The position numbers and the translations under genes are program-made. From NCBI GenBank assembly GCA_015680905.1, contig CM027380.1:11426001-11490000 (forward strand): 64,000 nucleotides of DNA, given 5' to 3'. The stretch comes from Coptis chinensis (Eukaryota > Streptophyta > Magnoliopsida > Ranunculales > Ranunculaceae). The notes under the pieces were generated by a model that did not search any database, was not told where the DNA came from, and saw only the letters and a list, made by a program, of their open reading frames with translations. Positions 11,329-23,209 of the stretch are shown here, in pieces; the first letter of the stretch is position 1; each line of letters starts with the position of its first letter.

Positions 11329-12146
11329 CGGAATAAAAGGTCCCGTCTAATAAAAGGTCCCGTCCAAGTTCATAACTCAACAGCTATCTCCCAGTAGCAA
11401 GTGCTACCCTCATTGTCACTAAGTTAAAAGCTTCCGGATTTGTCACTCTTGCATTGGCTAAGGGTTTTTGGCTCCATAAGAGTGACAAATCCCTATTTCC
11501 CCTCGTAGTGATTTGCATTGGGGACGCTAGTAGTTGGATTTTTTAAAAAATTTCCACGTCTTCAAACCCACCAAACCTAAAAACTATTTGTTTTAGTTGT
11601 TTTTTCTCAAATTCTCTCTCCTGCACCCAAAATCGAATCCCACGCCATAAAATAAATATTTTTGATAAAACTTGAGAGAATGCAATTTGTTGCTGAAAAT
11701 CTAAAACCTTTAATGCTACTTTTTGCAGAAAAACTAATTTTCCGTAGGAAACTTCTAATTCCAACAGAGCTTCTAGTAAATCCATATTACCTACAGAGAA
11801 TTTTTAATCCAGAAATGTTGGGCGTGTTCAACTCTGACATCCGAAAGTCCATTTGTAATTCAAATACCTCCCCGGTAGGATCTGTACCATATCCACCTCT
11901 AAACCCTTCTTCATTGTTGTCACGTTTTAATTTCTCACGTGCAAGATTAATCAATCTTTTTCAGCCCAGTGGTGTTATGCCTATTGCACCACTGTAGCTA
12001 TGCTGTAGTTTTCCGTGACCACTGGCGCACATAGCTGTTCACAGCAGAAGAGAAAACTATTCATTAAAGTAAGACGCGTATGTGACTACCGTTACTGACT
12101 TGGTTCTCAGTTGTTTCTCACTCCCACGTCTTCAAATCTTCAGTCC
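11329..12146. other. Upstream region of the EXORDIUM-like gene
   Basis: No gene is supported; frames at 11543-11997 have no recognisable domain. A perfect 15-bp inverted repeat lies at 11436-11450 and 11478-11492, and a CACGTG G-box at 11936-11941. The proximal part (about 12000-12146) is the likely promoter of the gene that starts at 12242. Confidence 0.6.
11436..11492. repeat. Perfect 15-bp inverted repeat (hairpin)
   Basis: GGATTTGTCACTCTT at 11436-11450 is the exact reverse complement of AAGAGTGACAAATCC at 11478-11492, with a 27-base spacer. It is perhaps a MITE relic or a transcribed hairpin about 750 bases before the EXORDIUM-like start codon. Confidence 0.7.
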
Positions 12147-12154
12147 TATATAAA
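11936..12154 (+). promoter_or_regulatory. Promoter of the EXORDIUM-like gene
   Basis: TATATAAA at 12147-12154 lies 88 bases before the ATG, leaving a 5' leader of roughly 60 bases with CT-rich tracts. A CACGTG G-box (11936-11941) and a CCACGTC element near 12123 lie upstream. EXORDIUM genes are reported to respond to brassinosteroid and phosphate; no specific element can be proven here. Confidence 0.6.
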
Positions 12155-12241
12155 CCCTTCTTTCTCTTCATTCTCAACACACAACTTCAAACTCATCTTC
12201 CTTTCTCATTTCCCAACTCTTCTATATATTTGAACTTGAAA

Positions 12242-13195
12242 ATGGCTTTTACTTCTGTTTCTACTCTGCTACTACAGCTTCTATTAGTAGTCTCTCTCTT
12301 TCATGTCTCATTAGCTGGAAGGAAACTAACTGAGTTAGTTGAAAACCAATCTCCACTCTTGAAATACCACAAAGGCCCACTTCTTTCTGGAAATATTGCC
12401 ATCAATCTCATATGGTATGGCGAATTCAAACCATCCCAAAGGGCAATTATTTCTGACTTTGTCCAATCTCTCTACCCTTCCAAGACCCAGAGTCAGCCTT
12501 CAGTTTCAACATGGTGGAAAACAACTGACAAATATTACCATCTCACTTCAAAAAAACCAACCTCACTTCATCTCACAATGGGTAGACAGATTCTTGATGA
12601 GAACTATTCTCTTGGGAAAACTTTGAGTAATCAACAACTGGTACTTTTAGCTGCAAAAGGTGATCAAAGTAATGCCATCAACGTTGTATTGACAGCTTCT
12701 GATGTTCTAGTTGATGGGTTTTGTTCTAGCAGATGTGGTACTCATGGCTCATCTTCAACCAAAGATGCTCACATCAAGAACAAAGTCTATAAATATGCCT
12801 ATATCTGGGTTGGTAACTCTGAAGTACAGTGTCCTGGTCAATGTGCTTGGCCGTTTCATCAGCCAATTTATGGACCACAGGGTTCACCATTAGTTGCACC
12901 AAATAATGATGTGGGTCTAGATGGAATGATAATTAACTTCGCTAGTCTTCTGGCTGGAACAGCTACAAATCCATTTGGAAATGGGTACTATCAAGGTCCA
13001 GCTGACGCACCACTTGAAGCTGCCTCGGCTTGTCCTGGAATTTATGGAAAGAATGCTTACCCTGGTTATGCAGGGGATCTTTTGGTGGATTCAAGCAGTG
13101 GTGCTAGTTACAATGCCAATGGTGCTAATGGGAGAAAATACTTGTTGCCTGCTTTGTTTGATCCCTCAACATCATCTTGTTCCACATTGGTTTAA
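12242..13195 (+). CDS. EXORDIUM-like / PHI-1 family secreted protein
   Basis: Single-exon gene of 317 residues, normal for the EXORDIUM/phosphate-induced protein 1 family, whose members are extracellular and promote cell expansion and growth. Residues 1-26 form a signal peptide (a hydrophobic [17 protein letters not shown] core, cut likely after SLAG). Mature-protein hallmarks follow: [32 protein letters not shown], a Cys-bearing [45 protein letters not shown] and the C-terminal [16 protein letters not shown]. The start is the ATG at 12242; an upstream in-frame TTG at 12230 would add four residues but is not a plausible plant start. A TATA box precedes it, and A+T-rich 3' flank with AATAAT-like signals follows near 13310. 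No break is seen, so this is the one gene in the window that looks functional. Confidence 0.95.
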   Translation: MAFTSVSTLLLQLLLVVSLFHVSLAGRKLTELVENQSPLLKYHKGPLLSGNIAINLIWYGEFKPSQRAIISDFVQSLYPSKTQSQPSVSTWWKTTDKYYHLTSKKPTSLHLTMGRQILDENYSLGKTLSNQQLVLLAAKGDQSNAINVVLTASDVLVDGFCSSRCGTHGSSSTKDAHIKNKVYKYAYIWVGNSEVQCPGQCAWPFHQPIYGPQGSPLVAPNNDVGLDGMIINFASLLAGTATNPFGNGYYQGPADAPLEAASACPGIYGKNAYPGYAGDLLVDSSSGASYNANGANGRKYLLPALFDPSTSSCSTLV

Positions 13196-14830
13196 GGGAT
13201 TGATTGTTACAGCAACAACAGAATATTATAATTAAACTATTAGTGTATACTCTTAGAGAGCTAAAATTATACTGTAATTCCTCGATTTATTCATTCTTTT
13301 GATGTTAAATAATGAAATAGCAAATTCCTTTGGTTTGCTTTCATAATTTTTTTTCATCTGGGTGTGCATCTCAATTGTGTTTTTCATTTTTTTGTGAGTT
13401 TTTACTTCCTGTGTTATACCGTCCTACCCCTTTAGACGGCAGGATGCTAGCAATTCTCGATGTGGGTGCAATTTCTAATCCCTCCACAGAATTTTTTTTT
13501 GAAATGCCTAACTATTCCAAACAAACTCTACAAGTGAATAGTGAATGGTCCACAATTATTGACCGCGAACTACATTTGTCAGGTAGAAATTTCGGATTCC
13601 ACTAATCATTAGTGAAAATATCCTATTTTGTTAGGCGCGTTCGTTGCAAAAAACTTGGCCTATTTCACAATTTCTTTAGAAAAAGATCGTGAGTTTGTTT
13701 GTATCAAATTTATATTTCCCCGGAACTCTTCGTGTCTGGTCAATTCATCAAAAGTTTTTGAAGCAATCGGTATGGCAGCCAAAACTATGATTTTATATCA
13801 TAATAATCCTAATTTCTATCCCCAAACCATCTTTTCAACTGCTCCTACATTTTTTACTTAAGAACAGTCTGTCAAGAGAGTCAATGGACTCAATCTACTA
13901 TCCAGTTTCGGTAAACCACACTGACCCAACTGCTACTGAATTTTTGGGTAAACCTTGGCAATACTTTCACGCAGTCTAGTTTATGGACATTTTTGTTTCT
14001 TTTAATTGTTCAAATTCTCGGAAGTCATAGCATCCATAAAGTGTAGTGTGAAGTGTGAATATTGATTGGGGACATTGGGACATTGGTGCACAACTCTAGG
14101 ATGTAAAACCGAAAGAGAATCAATCTCATTCCTAAAATCTTAAACATAGGCTGAAACAACGCGTAAGATGGTGCAAGTAATGAGCAGTAAACAGTTGGGC
14201 ACAACTCTTCATGCATTTCACAACGAATTTCAATCTTCAACTTCAGACAACTAGGCAAGTCATGGTGCTTGTGACATGTATGTTAACACATCACCACGCT
14301 TCGTGGGTTGTCCAATGTTCATGGAGATTGCTTGATGCCACGTCTTACGGTACAAATGTACACTATCCAATTGTAAGTGCCGAATTAATTATACCATCAA
14401 CTTAGGTAGTTTATCGAATTCATTTTTGCTGCAATCTTAGTAATGCCTCTTATGGCCTAATCAGTACCTGTAGCCTGTAGGAAGAAACAAAACTAAAATA
14501 AGATAACCCATTAACAAAATCGGAATCCGGATGTGGTGTTTTCTTTTTCAATTTTTTTTTTTTTTGCACGTAACTAAGGAAATTTATTAATGAAATGAAT
14601 TGTCAAAGACAATACAAGTTACATTTTTTTCATCTAAATTGATAGTTGATCTTAAAGGGACTTTCTATCTTAGTAACAAAATATAGTGTACTAGTGCTCC
14701 ATACTGAAGTATCGCCGGCAGGGGCAGATGCAGGATTCAACAATAAGGGGGGCTACTAACACTAATTCTCACTACTTTTTTTTTTTTTTGAGTGAACAAT
14801 TACCACTGTACTTTTGGGTTTTGAGCAAAG
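13196..14830. other. Intergenic, A+T-rich
   Basis: The 3' flank of the EXORDIUM-like gene followed by spacer. Short frames (13330-13861, 14025-14405) show no recognisable domain. T-runs at about 14550 and 14775-14789 could be retroposon tails; the latter is a poly(A) on the minus strand just beyond the LINE RNase H stop. Confidence 0.6.
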
Positions 14831-15274
14831 TTAGGGGGGGCTACAGCCTGGGTCAGCCAACTCATAGATCCTCCCCTGAGTATCGGGCAATAAGGTGGTT
14901 CCCTTCTTGGCTGCTGCATCCGCACTAAAGTTGCCTTCTCTCCAAACATGGGATAGCTTCCAGTGTTGTAAAAATGCAATTGCTCGCTTCTATCTCGCTC
15001 TAAACATCCATAGAATTGCATCACCATTGAAGGCCTTTACAGCAGCTTCTGAGTCGGCTTCAATCCAAATGCAACCCCAATTCATCTCCACCACTTTCTC
15101 AGCTGTCATGACTATGGCTGTGCATTCGGCATGATAACTATCTACCCGACCGAGACCCACATCAAGAACCCCAACCACCGCTAAATCCTTATTTCGGCAT
15201 ACTATACCAGCCACGCCATTATTGGGAACTCCTTGGGCTGATCCATCAATGTTATATTTGATGACATTGCCCAC
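14831..15274 (-). pseudogene. LINE RNase H domain fragment
   Basis: Minus-strand RNase H of the type found at the end of plant non-LTR retrotransposon pol and related RVT_3 proteins. The first strand carries the catalytic Asp in VIKYNIDGSAQG and continues GVAGIVCRNKD. The next conserved acidic residue is in YHAECTAIV (Glu), then WIEADSEAAVKAF (Asp). After one in-frame stop at about 14990 the C-terminal motif HVWREGNFSADAAAKKGTT carries the last Asp, and the frame ends at a TAA at 14831. Weak upstream similarity reaches about 15400. A minus-strand poly(A) of about 14 bases at 14775-14789 would fit the 3' end of a truncated LINE. RT and endonuclease are absent. Confidence 0.75.
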
Positions 15275-15806
15275 TGGAGCGACCTAGTGCATTTCTTGGA
15301 TCAACTGCGCTGGGGCACTTTTCATGTACATCAAGCCTATCAAGAATGCGAAATTCTTTTATGTCATTGTATTTTTTTCCTTGTGACAGCTAGTCCGAGA
15401 CCTTGATCCCCTTAAGAACTTCTTTTCCACTTCGTCTCTTCTGAATTCCAACAGACGGCTCAATTTTCTACTCAAAATGATCCTCCAAACTTTCGCATGT
15501 CTCTTAGTATATATATGGTTTGGTTTAGGGAATCCATCGAATAACTCGAGGAGTTAGTTTTGATTGAATTATGATCCAAAAAGGAAAAAAAATAAAATAA
15601 CCATTCTATGATAAAAATAGAATAGCCATCAATTTTGTGTGCATACCGTGTATACACTAATAATTGAAATATAAAAATACCTGGTATGATTCCTGAATTT
15701 GTAATAGATCCACAGGGTAGGGAGTTGTTGAGAAATCTGAAAAGTTTCATTCCCATAAGGAGCTTCTAATTCCATCTCCAAAAGCGCGAAAGATTCTTTC
15801 CAAATA
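15275..15806. other. Spacer, no gene seen
   Basis: Probably decayed upstream LINE sequence to about 15450, then A+T-rich spacer. Short minus-strand frames have no domain. Confidence 0.5.
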
Positions 15807-15814
15807 CTACTGTC

Positions 15815-16236
15815 CATAGTAAAAAATATCAGGATATGGGTATTTATCAATATTCAATTTCTGGATATGTATCGTGGATATATCCCCCTCTTTGGGGATA
15901 TTTGACATTGTTTCACATGCAAATATCGTTGATATATCCAAAATATGGAAAAATATCATGGATATTGTGGATATTTCTTGATATATCATGATACATTATT
16001 TATATTTATTTGAAATATAATGGTAAATATTAAATAAAATTATTATATACACAAAATATCTCCAAATATCGCAAAATATCTCTAAATATCACAAATATCA
16101 CAAATATCGTTAAAATATCACCGATATTTGCAGTCGTATATATCTCTGAACATATCGTGATATTTATATATCTTTTTTCTGGAATATGGATAGATATCCC
16201 CAAATATTGGGATATATCGGGATATTTTGTACTATG
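15815..16236. mobile_element. hAT-type MITE, 422 bp, 8-bp target duplication
   Basis: The element starts CATAGTAAAAAATATC and ends with the near reverse complement GATATTTTGTACTATG. It is flanked by perfect copies of CTACTGTC at 15807-15814 and 16237-16244. An 8-bp duplication with CA...TG ends fits the hAT superfamily. The interior is a dense set of ATATC/GATAT words in both orientations (AAATATC, GATATATC), giving many overlapping palindromes. There is no coding capacity. Confidence 0.85.
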
Positions 16237-18639
16237 CTACTGTCACACTCTTTTCTTTCTCTTCAAGTTTCTATTCGTGAGAATTGGTGGGTTGATCGTG
16301 GTTGGATGTATGGATGGATGGTGAGTTGTGTGGTTTGGATGTCGAGAATGAATCGAAATTTTGGTTTGATTTGAATGCCAAAAAAGGAGGGAAATTATCT
16401 ACTTACGCTTTCGTGAGAAAGATAAAATGGGTGGGCACCCTTGAATTAATGCATAATAGGGGCGTCGCCCTTAAACTTTGGTTGCACAACTCCAAACTTT
16501 CACAATAGCTTCAGTGTCGTCTTCTGCATGCCATTTTTAAACTTGTATCGAAAGTATTCTCTTTGTAATCAAGCCATGATCATTTTGCAATCTCGTCAAG
16601 TCTCAGCCCATTTCGCTGCATTCATATCAATTTCTGTAAAGCCAATGAAACAAACTAAGTAAAAGAAAATATATCAATTAATTAGACCAATTAATATAAA
16701 TGTGGATATAAATATATAACATTCTAGAAATTGGGCTCTGGACACTTTCTTTAGTGTGTTTTTTTTATAAAGAAAGACCAATATTATCTTTTGATTCTAC
16801 TCCAATTTTAGCAACACTCACTTTTTGAGTGTATTAACTGTTTTTAAAATTTTTTATTTCTCCTTTTTACCCTTTTATTTGTAACTGCCAATTTCTTCTA
16901 CAAATAAATAATACAAAAATCTAATGTGCGCAGGTTGTACTTGTGTGTGTCAATTGAGGCCACTCATCAAGCAAGGGTGCGTGTGTATTGTTTCAAGATG
17001 TACTGCAATCAAATAATACAATTGTCTTATAAAAAAAAACTATTTGTCGATTTACAATTTCACAATTTGAATTACATCAAGCTTAAACATGTTATTCAAA
17101 ATTATCAGAGATGCATTTTAAATTGTTAAAACTGTATTGAAATTAGTTATAATTAACATACATTTTTTCCATTTTTAAAGTTTTTTCCATATTGTTTTGG
17201 TCTCTCTAGAAATTCATCTCACTTTTAATTAGAATTTTGTAGATTTTGGATGAATTTTAGTTATTTTGATTAACCGACTACTCTTTTGGTAATTAATTTA
17301 GTACTTAGTTTTATTTTTGTTGGTAGTTGGCTTTTTAGTTGGGACTGATTAAAAGAGGTCAAAATTGTAAAAGTCAGTCTGAAATTTGAGACAGATGTCA
17401 AATTTCAATTTTTATGGAGGAAAAACAAAAAAAAAGTTTGCTATTTCCTATGAACTTAAAAAATTTGTGTCTGTGTACCTATACCCAATTTCCTGATATA
17501 ACATTTATGTGTTTATCACCCCTCTTTTTCCACCTCCACCTCAAAACTAACCCAACTATCATCCCTCACCACCCATTTCCTCGTTCTCTTTCCGTCCAAT
17601 TATTAAATCAACCCCATTTTATAGATTTACATCATCAACGTTAAAATACCCAACCACCAAATAATAGTTTGGATGAATTTCATTGATTTCCATTTATTTC
17701 TCTTCATGGAATTAAGATGGTTTTCATATTATCTTGTCAATTTAGAGATGGGTGTGTCTGAAGCTTCAAATTGGCACCAGAAAAAGGATGTGGATACTAG
17801 ACAGAGAGCAATGGAGGAGAATAACAACTTACATTTTTTTTTCCGGCGAAAAAAAAAAAATGATGGTGGTGGGAGGAGGCGTGCAGGTGGAAAGCAAGGG
17901 CAAAATGAAGAGTATATAATTTCCAAATTATACTAGCTTTCTGATTTTGTTTTGGGTTGTTGGATGTACACATGACACGGTTTGGTTGGGCTAGAAACAA
18001 ACTAAGCACTACAAACATTGCAGCAAAAAAATGAGCCCATGTAGTTTATCCGGCCTTTAGAAATGGAATAATATAATTGGTTTTATTTTTTCTGATTAAT
18101 AATTCTTTACATATTTAACTCACTTATCAAAGACCATTAATCTTGAAAGTAGTTGAGAATGCTCCCGGTGACCACACCCCCCCTTTTTCTCGAGGCCCGA
18201 CATCATGATTTTTCTTAAAAAAGTAAATCTACGCCATTTTTTTCAGATTTCAATTGTTAAGTAACCCAAAATAGATAAAACCCCATTCTTAAATCTTATC
18301 TCCATTCTTAAACAAAAAAAAAAAAAAAAACTTAAGCGGGACATCGATAGTCCGAGCTACCAAAAGATCTTTGCTCTAACGAGGTTTTTGGAGTGCTTCC
18401 TCCAAAAATAATCGGACCTATAATACTAATCCATTGCCGGTTGCTTTTGATCTACGTAATACTTTTAAACTTTTCGATTTAATCTCTTTATCTCACATTT
18501 AATATGCGTGTTTACAAGCATAGAATTGATTCTTAGCACTGAAAAAGTAAAGGCGGAACCAAAATTTGCCAAATTTTTAATACCCACAGATCTTTCTTGA
18601 AATTTATGATGAGAAAAAAAAAAAAAAAAGTAAATAAAA
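16237..18639. other. Intergenic with an LTR fragment at about 16380-16723
   Basis: The stretch 16540-16723 resembles 33120-33300 (shared TGTAATCAAG, CTCAGCC.ATTTC and TTGATTTCTGTAAA words and an A+T-rich end), so it is a truncated copy of the same LTR-like repeat. The remainder is A+T-rich. Frames at 17414-18018 overlap on both strands and show no domain. Confidence 0.45.
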
Positions 18640-20051
18640 AACCGGTTCGGGTTCCAGGTGGGTCTTCCTCTTCAAGCCGTATTAGGAAAGAGATTTTGGA
18701 ACTTGGGTTTCCAGATGATGGGTGCGAAATCAAGAATTCAGGTGGTGATTCTGCTTAATTTTGACGGATGTTGAGAATGTATTGTCAAAGTTTATGTGGG
18801 CGAAAGAGGCACGGAAGAAGATAGAGAAGTTGCAGGCTGAAGGGAAACCGATACCAACGATCAGTTCACTTAACTCTGCAATTACACACCAACTCCATTA
18901 GCTATTTTAGAGTTCTGATACCGAGAACATCATATTTCCTGAACAATGAAGGTCCTAAACGCAGCAGCTTTCCCTGTTAGTCAGTGGGCATGTCGACAAC
19001 TTAGCTGAAGGAGTCGCATTGGCCCGTGAAACACATTTGTCATGAAAAGCTTTGAAGACATTGGATTCCTGGATAAGTACTTCCAAAGTAAGTAAATTCT
19101 ACTACTCATGCAATTAACTCTTTCATATAAGAATGGTTGCTACACTAATTTCATCCTATTGTTTCATAACTGCAGAGGGCAAAGATGGTTCACCGCAAAT
19201 TTCCAGTTGAATTGTAATTGAAATCGGAATGAGAGAAGGGGAAGAAAATACATTATTTATGAGAAACAGACATTAGATATTATGATATCTTCTCATTCCA
19301 TGCTATACCATATTTATACATCTATGCACCAATCAAGTGTCTTGCACCTGCTTCTGGTGTCTTAAGTACTCGCCGATTTGGGAGAAAACTGAGGTAAATA
19401 GTCTGCTAACTTTGAAAATATTTACTTTTGGTAATACGAGTAGGTAAGAGGGGGTAAAAAGGAGTATTACTTGGTTGGCCTTCTAGGTCAAGGTGAATGA
19501 TTTGGTTATCTATAAGATTGTTATTCGTGTACATTTATAAGGAGCGCAGATTGGATGGTAGTGTTATTGTTAGCTAGAAAATATGTTAGGATGAGAATGT
19601 TGGAATGTTAAGAATTTCCAGGCTTGGTGTTACTTGACCTTAAGGTGCATTTGGTTAAACTGAATCTAGAACCTACTTTTTCCATTAGAGTTTCTACCAA
19701 TAATACAACTACTTCTTATTTACTTTTGTGTGTACTGGAGACTATGTAAGGAGTGTGATAGACAAAGTCTGACAAAAGAAGCTTAAAATTTCCAATGTAG
19801 GCAAGTTCATGGTTTGGAGTTACCTCTTTGAGTTATTAGGAGTAAAATCTAAGTTCAAACACTTGATCCACTTAATCTTATTTACTGAGAACATGTCAAG
19901 GTGCAAAATATGATTAGTATTATGGTATCATGCAGATACAAAAGCTGATAGGATCGACACCAATGGATCTTGCTAGGTCTAATTTGGCAAAGAGTGGGCA
20001 AATAAGTAGGAATGCACTTTGCCCATGTGGTTCTAAAAAGAGATACAAAAG
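18640..20051 (+). pseudogene. SEC-C motif protein, partial gene with exon remnants
   Basis: Pieces of a multi-exon host gene. At about 18644-18755 a frame reads SSSSSRIRKEILELGFPDDG. At 18761-18865 another reads LTDVENVLSKFMWAKEARK and continues IEKLQAEGKPIPT. After intron-like sequence, an exon at 19936-20051 follows an acceptor (ATCATGCAG) and reads IGSTPMDLARSNLAKSGQ, then RNALCPCGSKKRYKR, ending at a GT donor. CPCGSKKRYKR is the first half of a SEC-C zinc-binding motif; the last Cys/His pair would be in the next exon, which is missing. A stop and frame changes separate the first two pieces. The full gene's identity is not known to me. The fragment is the most 5' of five gene pieces before the Helitron end at 25791. 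Confidence 0.6.
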
Positions 20052-20669
20052 GTTTGAATGTTTGCTATGCTGCCTGGTTGTATATATACTGTTACTTATC
20101 ATTATCCTCATCCTCATCCTCATTGTCATTATGATTATATTTATCTTATTATATTCAATTTTTTACTACTACTACTACTGTTATTATTATTATTACTACT
20201 TCCACAATTAGATTTACTATAATTGTTATCAATATTGTTATGATTATTACTATTGTTGTTGTTGTTGCTGCTGCTGTTGTCGTTAATTGTCAGGAGCTAT
20301 ACGCTATCACTTGAAAACTATAAGATATCAGTAGCAATAGATCACTTCCCCTACAAGCTAATAATTAAGGTTCAAATTCCAAATCTAAACCCCCCTAAAG
20401 CAAATAGTGAAATCAACAATTAAAGGAAGGCTCGAATTAGCCTTTGGAATCTCTAGAATTTAACATTCAAAATTTGTAACTGTTTTTCAGAAAAACCAAA
20501 AAGTGGGTGGGTGTGATTGATTTTACTCCATAAAGGATGATACTAGGCACTCACCTACAGACACAGATGCTTCAATCGCTTCACATGGCATATAAACATG
20601 GTCTTAGGTCCAGTTGGGAAGTTTCTCAACATGAAATTGGCCCTACGAGGGTTAAGTATAACAAAAAGT

Positions 20670-21675
20670 GAATACTCCACTTGAATAAAATTGGAAATCA
20701 GAGCCTCCTACATCAATCGCTACAGCTATTGGTTGGTTGGCCACGGCTTGCAATAAGGCCACCTCACTGTTTCTTGGGACATCTTCGTGACCGCTGATTT
20801 CAGCCGCATGAGAGGCTTCCTCCTTAGTATTGCAAGTATTGTCCGTCGCAGTTGTAAGGATAGGTAGTTTCTCGAGGCAATGCCTTTGTTGCGTTGGACA
20901 AATAGAAATGCATCATCCATTTCACCACCCTCACACTCTTGGTCCACGCCTTTAGTGTCGCGATCCACCAATTCTGTTCGGATAAGGAGATCAACTTCCT
21001 TTGTTTTTAAATGAAGTAGCTCCTTCCATAGCCGCCATTGCTGAGAATGCCCAACAAGATCCTGAAATTTCACATGATTATATGAAGTTAGTGAATGTTG
21101 TTATCTTCCCTGCAAGGTCACAAGTAGCAACAACAGGCATAGAAAGAAAATTATTTGTAGTTACAAATTGAGGTTTTGGTTTGGTTTTATTCATTTTGAA
21201 AAGTTAGTCTAGATCGCTTTGTAAAATGTTTACCACATTGGCCTTGGTCCTTGACGGGGGTTACTGCACCTTCCTTCCTCCAGTCCATACTAGAGGGAAC
21301 TGTAGTGGCATTTTCGTATCTGAAAGGAGTGGCATGTAAAGGTTTTGCTGGTGAGCAAAGTCCTTTGTATCCATTTCGAGCTGCCTTGAACTCTTCATTG
21401 GTTTGGTCTGCAAACCCGTTAACACTTAGCATGTAGGTTCTGTTCCCAGCCCTATTCAAGGATTCAATACGTTTGACATTTTCTTTGAATATTTCAAAAC
21501 GTGTCTCCTTCTTTGTTGCGTCGTTATATACACGACCATACTGAACCATCCATTGTTCATATCTTTCCAACATTGAAGCCTCATTCAGAGTTCGAGAGAG
21601 GTTTCGACAAGCCCAGAGGCTTAAAATGATTAGGAGTATATTGGAAAAGTGGATTGATTTCCATATTAGAGCCAT
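20670..21675 (-). pseudogene. Papain-like cysteine protease (SAG39/SAG12 type), broken
   Basis: Minus-strand pseudogene of a senescence-type C1A protease. Exon 1 (21675-21234) has an ATG, a hydrophobic signal peptide, the inhibitor prodomain (ERYEQWMVQYGRVYNDATKK, then FEIFKENVKRIESLN) and the start of the mature enzyme (DWRKEGAVTPVKDQGQCG). It ends at a GTAAAC donor; a 172-base intron (21233-21062) ends TTTCAG. Exon 2 opens with the catalytic-Cys motif SCWAFSA, but two 1-base deletions follow at about 21000-20970. Later pieces [20 protein letters not shown] and [20 protein letters not shown] are visible to about 20670. Asn and His of the active site are not found, and a conserved Cys is Arg (ELVDRDT). 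A TATA box remains at 21757-21764. Confidence 0.85.
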
Positions 21676-23093
21676 TTTAGCTGCTTAAACCAAGTCTCTA
21701 ATGGAATTTGTTTTGGATGAGCTTCTATGCACACTTAGACTCAAGCTATCTTTGAGCTTATATAGACAACTTCCTGATTTAAAATTTTTATATTACACTA
21801 ACCATAGATTCAGTTATGTTTTTATTATATAGTGATGAAGATAGAGTGATCGAGACCTACTCTCCAACGTCCACGGTATAATATACTGATTTAGACTTCA
21901 AGAGTGTCGGCACCTTTGTGTTAGCAGCAGAGGTATTATTACCTGCTGACAAATTATTGGTTTTCTCTTGGGCCATTTAGAATTTTAGACAACTATTTTG
22001 GACTATATAACAAGTTACTATTAGATTGTTGTGTAAAAATTAGATTTTTAGCTTCACTATGAACTTGGTTTTGCAACACTGATGGTGTCAAGTGCGTACT
22101 TAAATTGATGAAAAAAATTGCGTGCAGATGATGAAAAAAATGCTCACCTGCTAACGTTGGAAAACTCCTCGGAAAACTTGCGACTCTTCAAGACTGATTT
22201 GCTGGATTACGATGGCCTTTCTGCTGCAGCACCTGTTAGCAAATCACAACACTTTTGATTTTACGCTTTGACCTTCTAAACAAGGTATAACTATCAACTC
22301 CAAACCCCCTTGGTGAAAATCTTTCATTACCTATCTTTGTTTACTGTAAATAATCTCTGAGTTTCTTTTGTTTACGATTCTTTTATGGTTTAAATTTTTG
22401 CCCCATTAATTCTTTTATGCTTTATAGATGTTTAAACTTGCTTGAGAATTGAGTTATAACATGAAATTATACATTGTATAGGTTTGGCTCTGTATATTAG
22501 ACATTGCAACTCTTTATTATATTGTGCAAAGCCAAGATGATTATCGAATCAGTATTTTTGTGAGCTTGGGATTTAGAGCTTTTTATTCAGAAGTCTAATT
22601 TTGTCGGCGGTTTGTAAAACATTCGGTATAGCATGTTCAACTTAAAAGTCAATTGAATTTCTTAATCACGCGCCCGTGCCAACATTCGATCGGCGTTGTA
22701 TTTCATTCATTTTATGCATTTAAGTTGTATCTCTTTCTTATAATTTATTTCCACCTGTGAGACCAATGCACTTGCAACTAGCCTAACGCTTTCCTCTGTT
22801 AATTGGCCTTTTCAGCTTTGCCAATATCCTCACTTTTTCCGTTTAATGTGTTTAATGCCATGAACAAGTAGTGACGCCCATGGCTGATGCATGGTCAAGC
22901 ATTGATTCTGATTTCCTCCCTTCAAGGATTTAATTTGAAATTTGGTCTAACGTGTCCCTTGACAATGAGCTCATAGATGTTTTGATATTTGGACATACAA
23001 ATTGCTTTTGTCATGTTACTACCTACTTGATATCAAATTGCGGGTTAAGTTCTTAATTCGACATTCAAAATAAAAACAACCTTTTCTCTACAG
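21676..23093. other. Intergenic, A+T-rich
   Basis: The start holds the TATA-bearing leader of the protease pseudogene (TATATAAG on the minus strand at 21757-21764). The rest shows no gene, RNA or clear repeat. Confidence 0.5.
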
Positions 23094-23209
23094 CAAAATG
23101 TGACATTAAAGGATTTAAATCCACGTGTTGAAATTCACTATGGTATCCCATCCACTGCATCAATTCTTGCTTTTGATCCTTTTCAGCGACTCTTCGTTAT
23201 TGGGACACT
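23094..23209 (+). pseudogene. LLGL/tomosyn-like WD40 protein, single captured exon
   Basis: A 116-base exon with an intact acceptor (CTTTTCTCTACAG) and donor (GTAAGT). It reads LKDLNPRVEIHYGIPSTA, then SILAFDPFQRLFVIGT, the N-terminal block of plant lethal-giant-larvae/tomosyn-type proteins, which act in exocytosis. No other exon of the gene is seen nearby, so it is an isolated fragment rather than a gene. It lies between the protease and CHX pieces in the run of fragments before the Helitron end. Confidence 0.7.

Noticed and set aside
12230..12241. Longer EXORDIUM-like start at TTG 12230
   Set aside because: TTG is not a normal plant start codon, and the in-frame ATG at 12242 gives a standard signal peptide.
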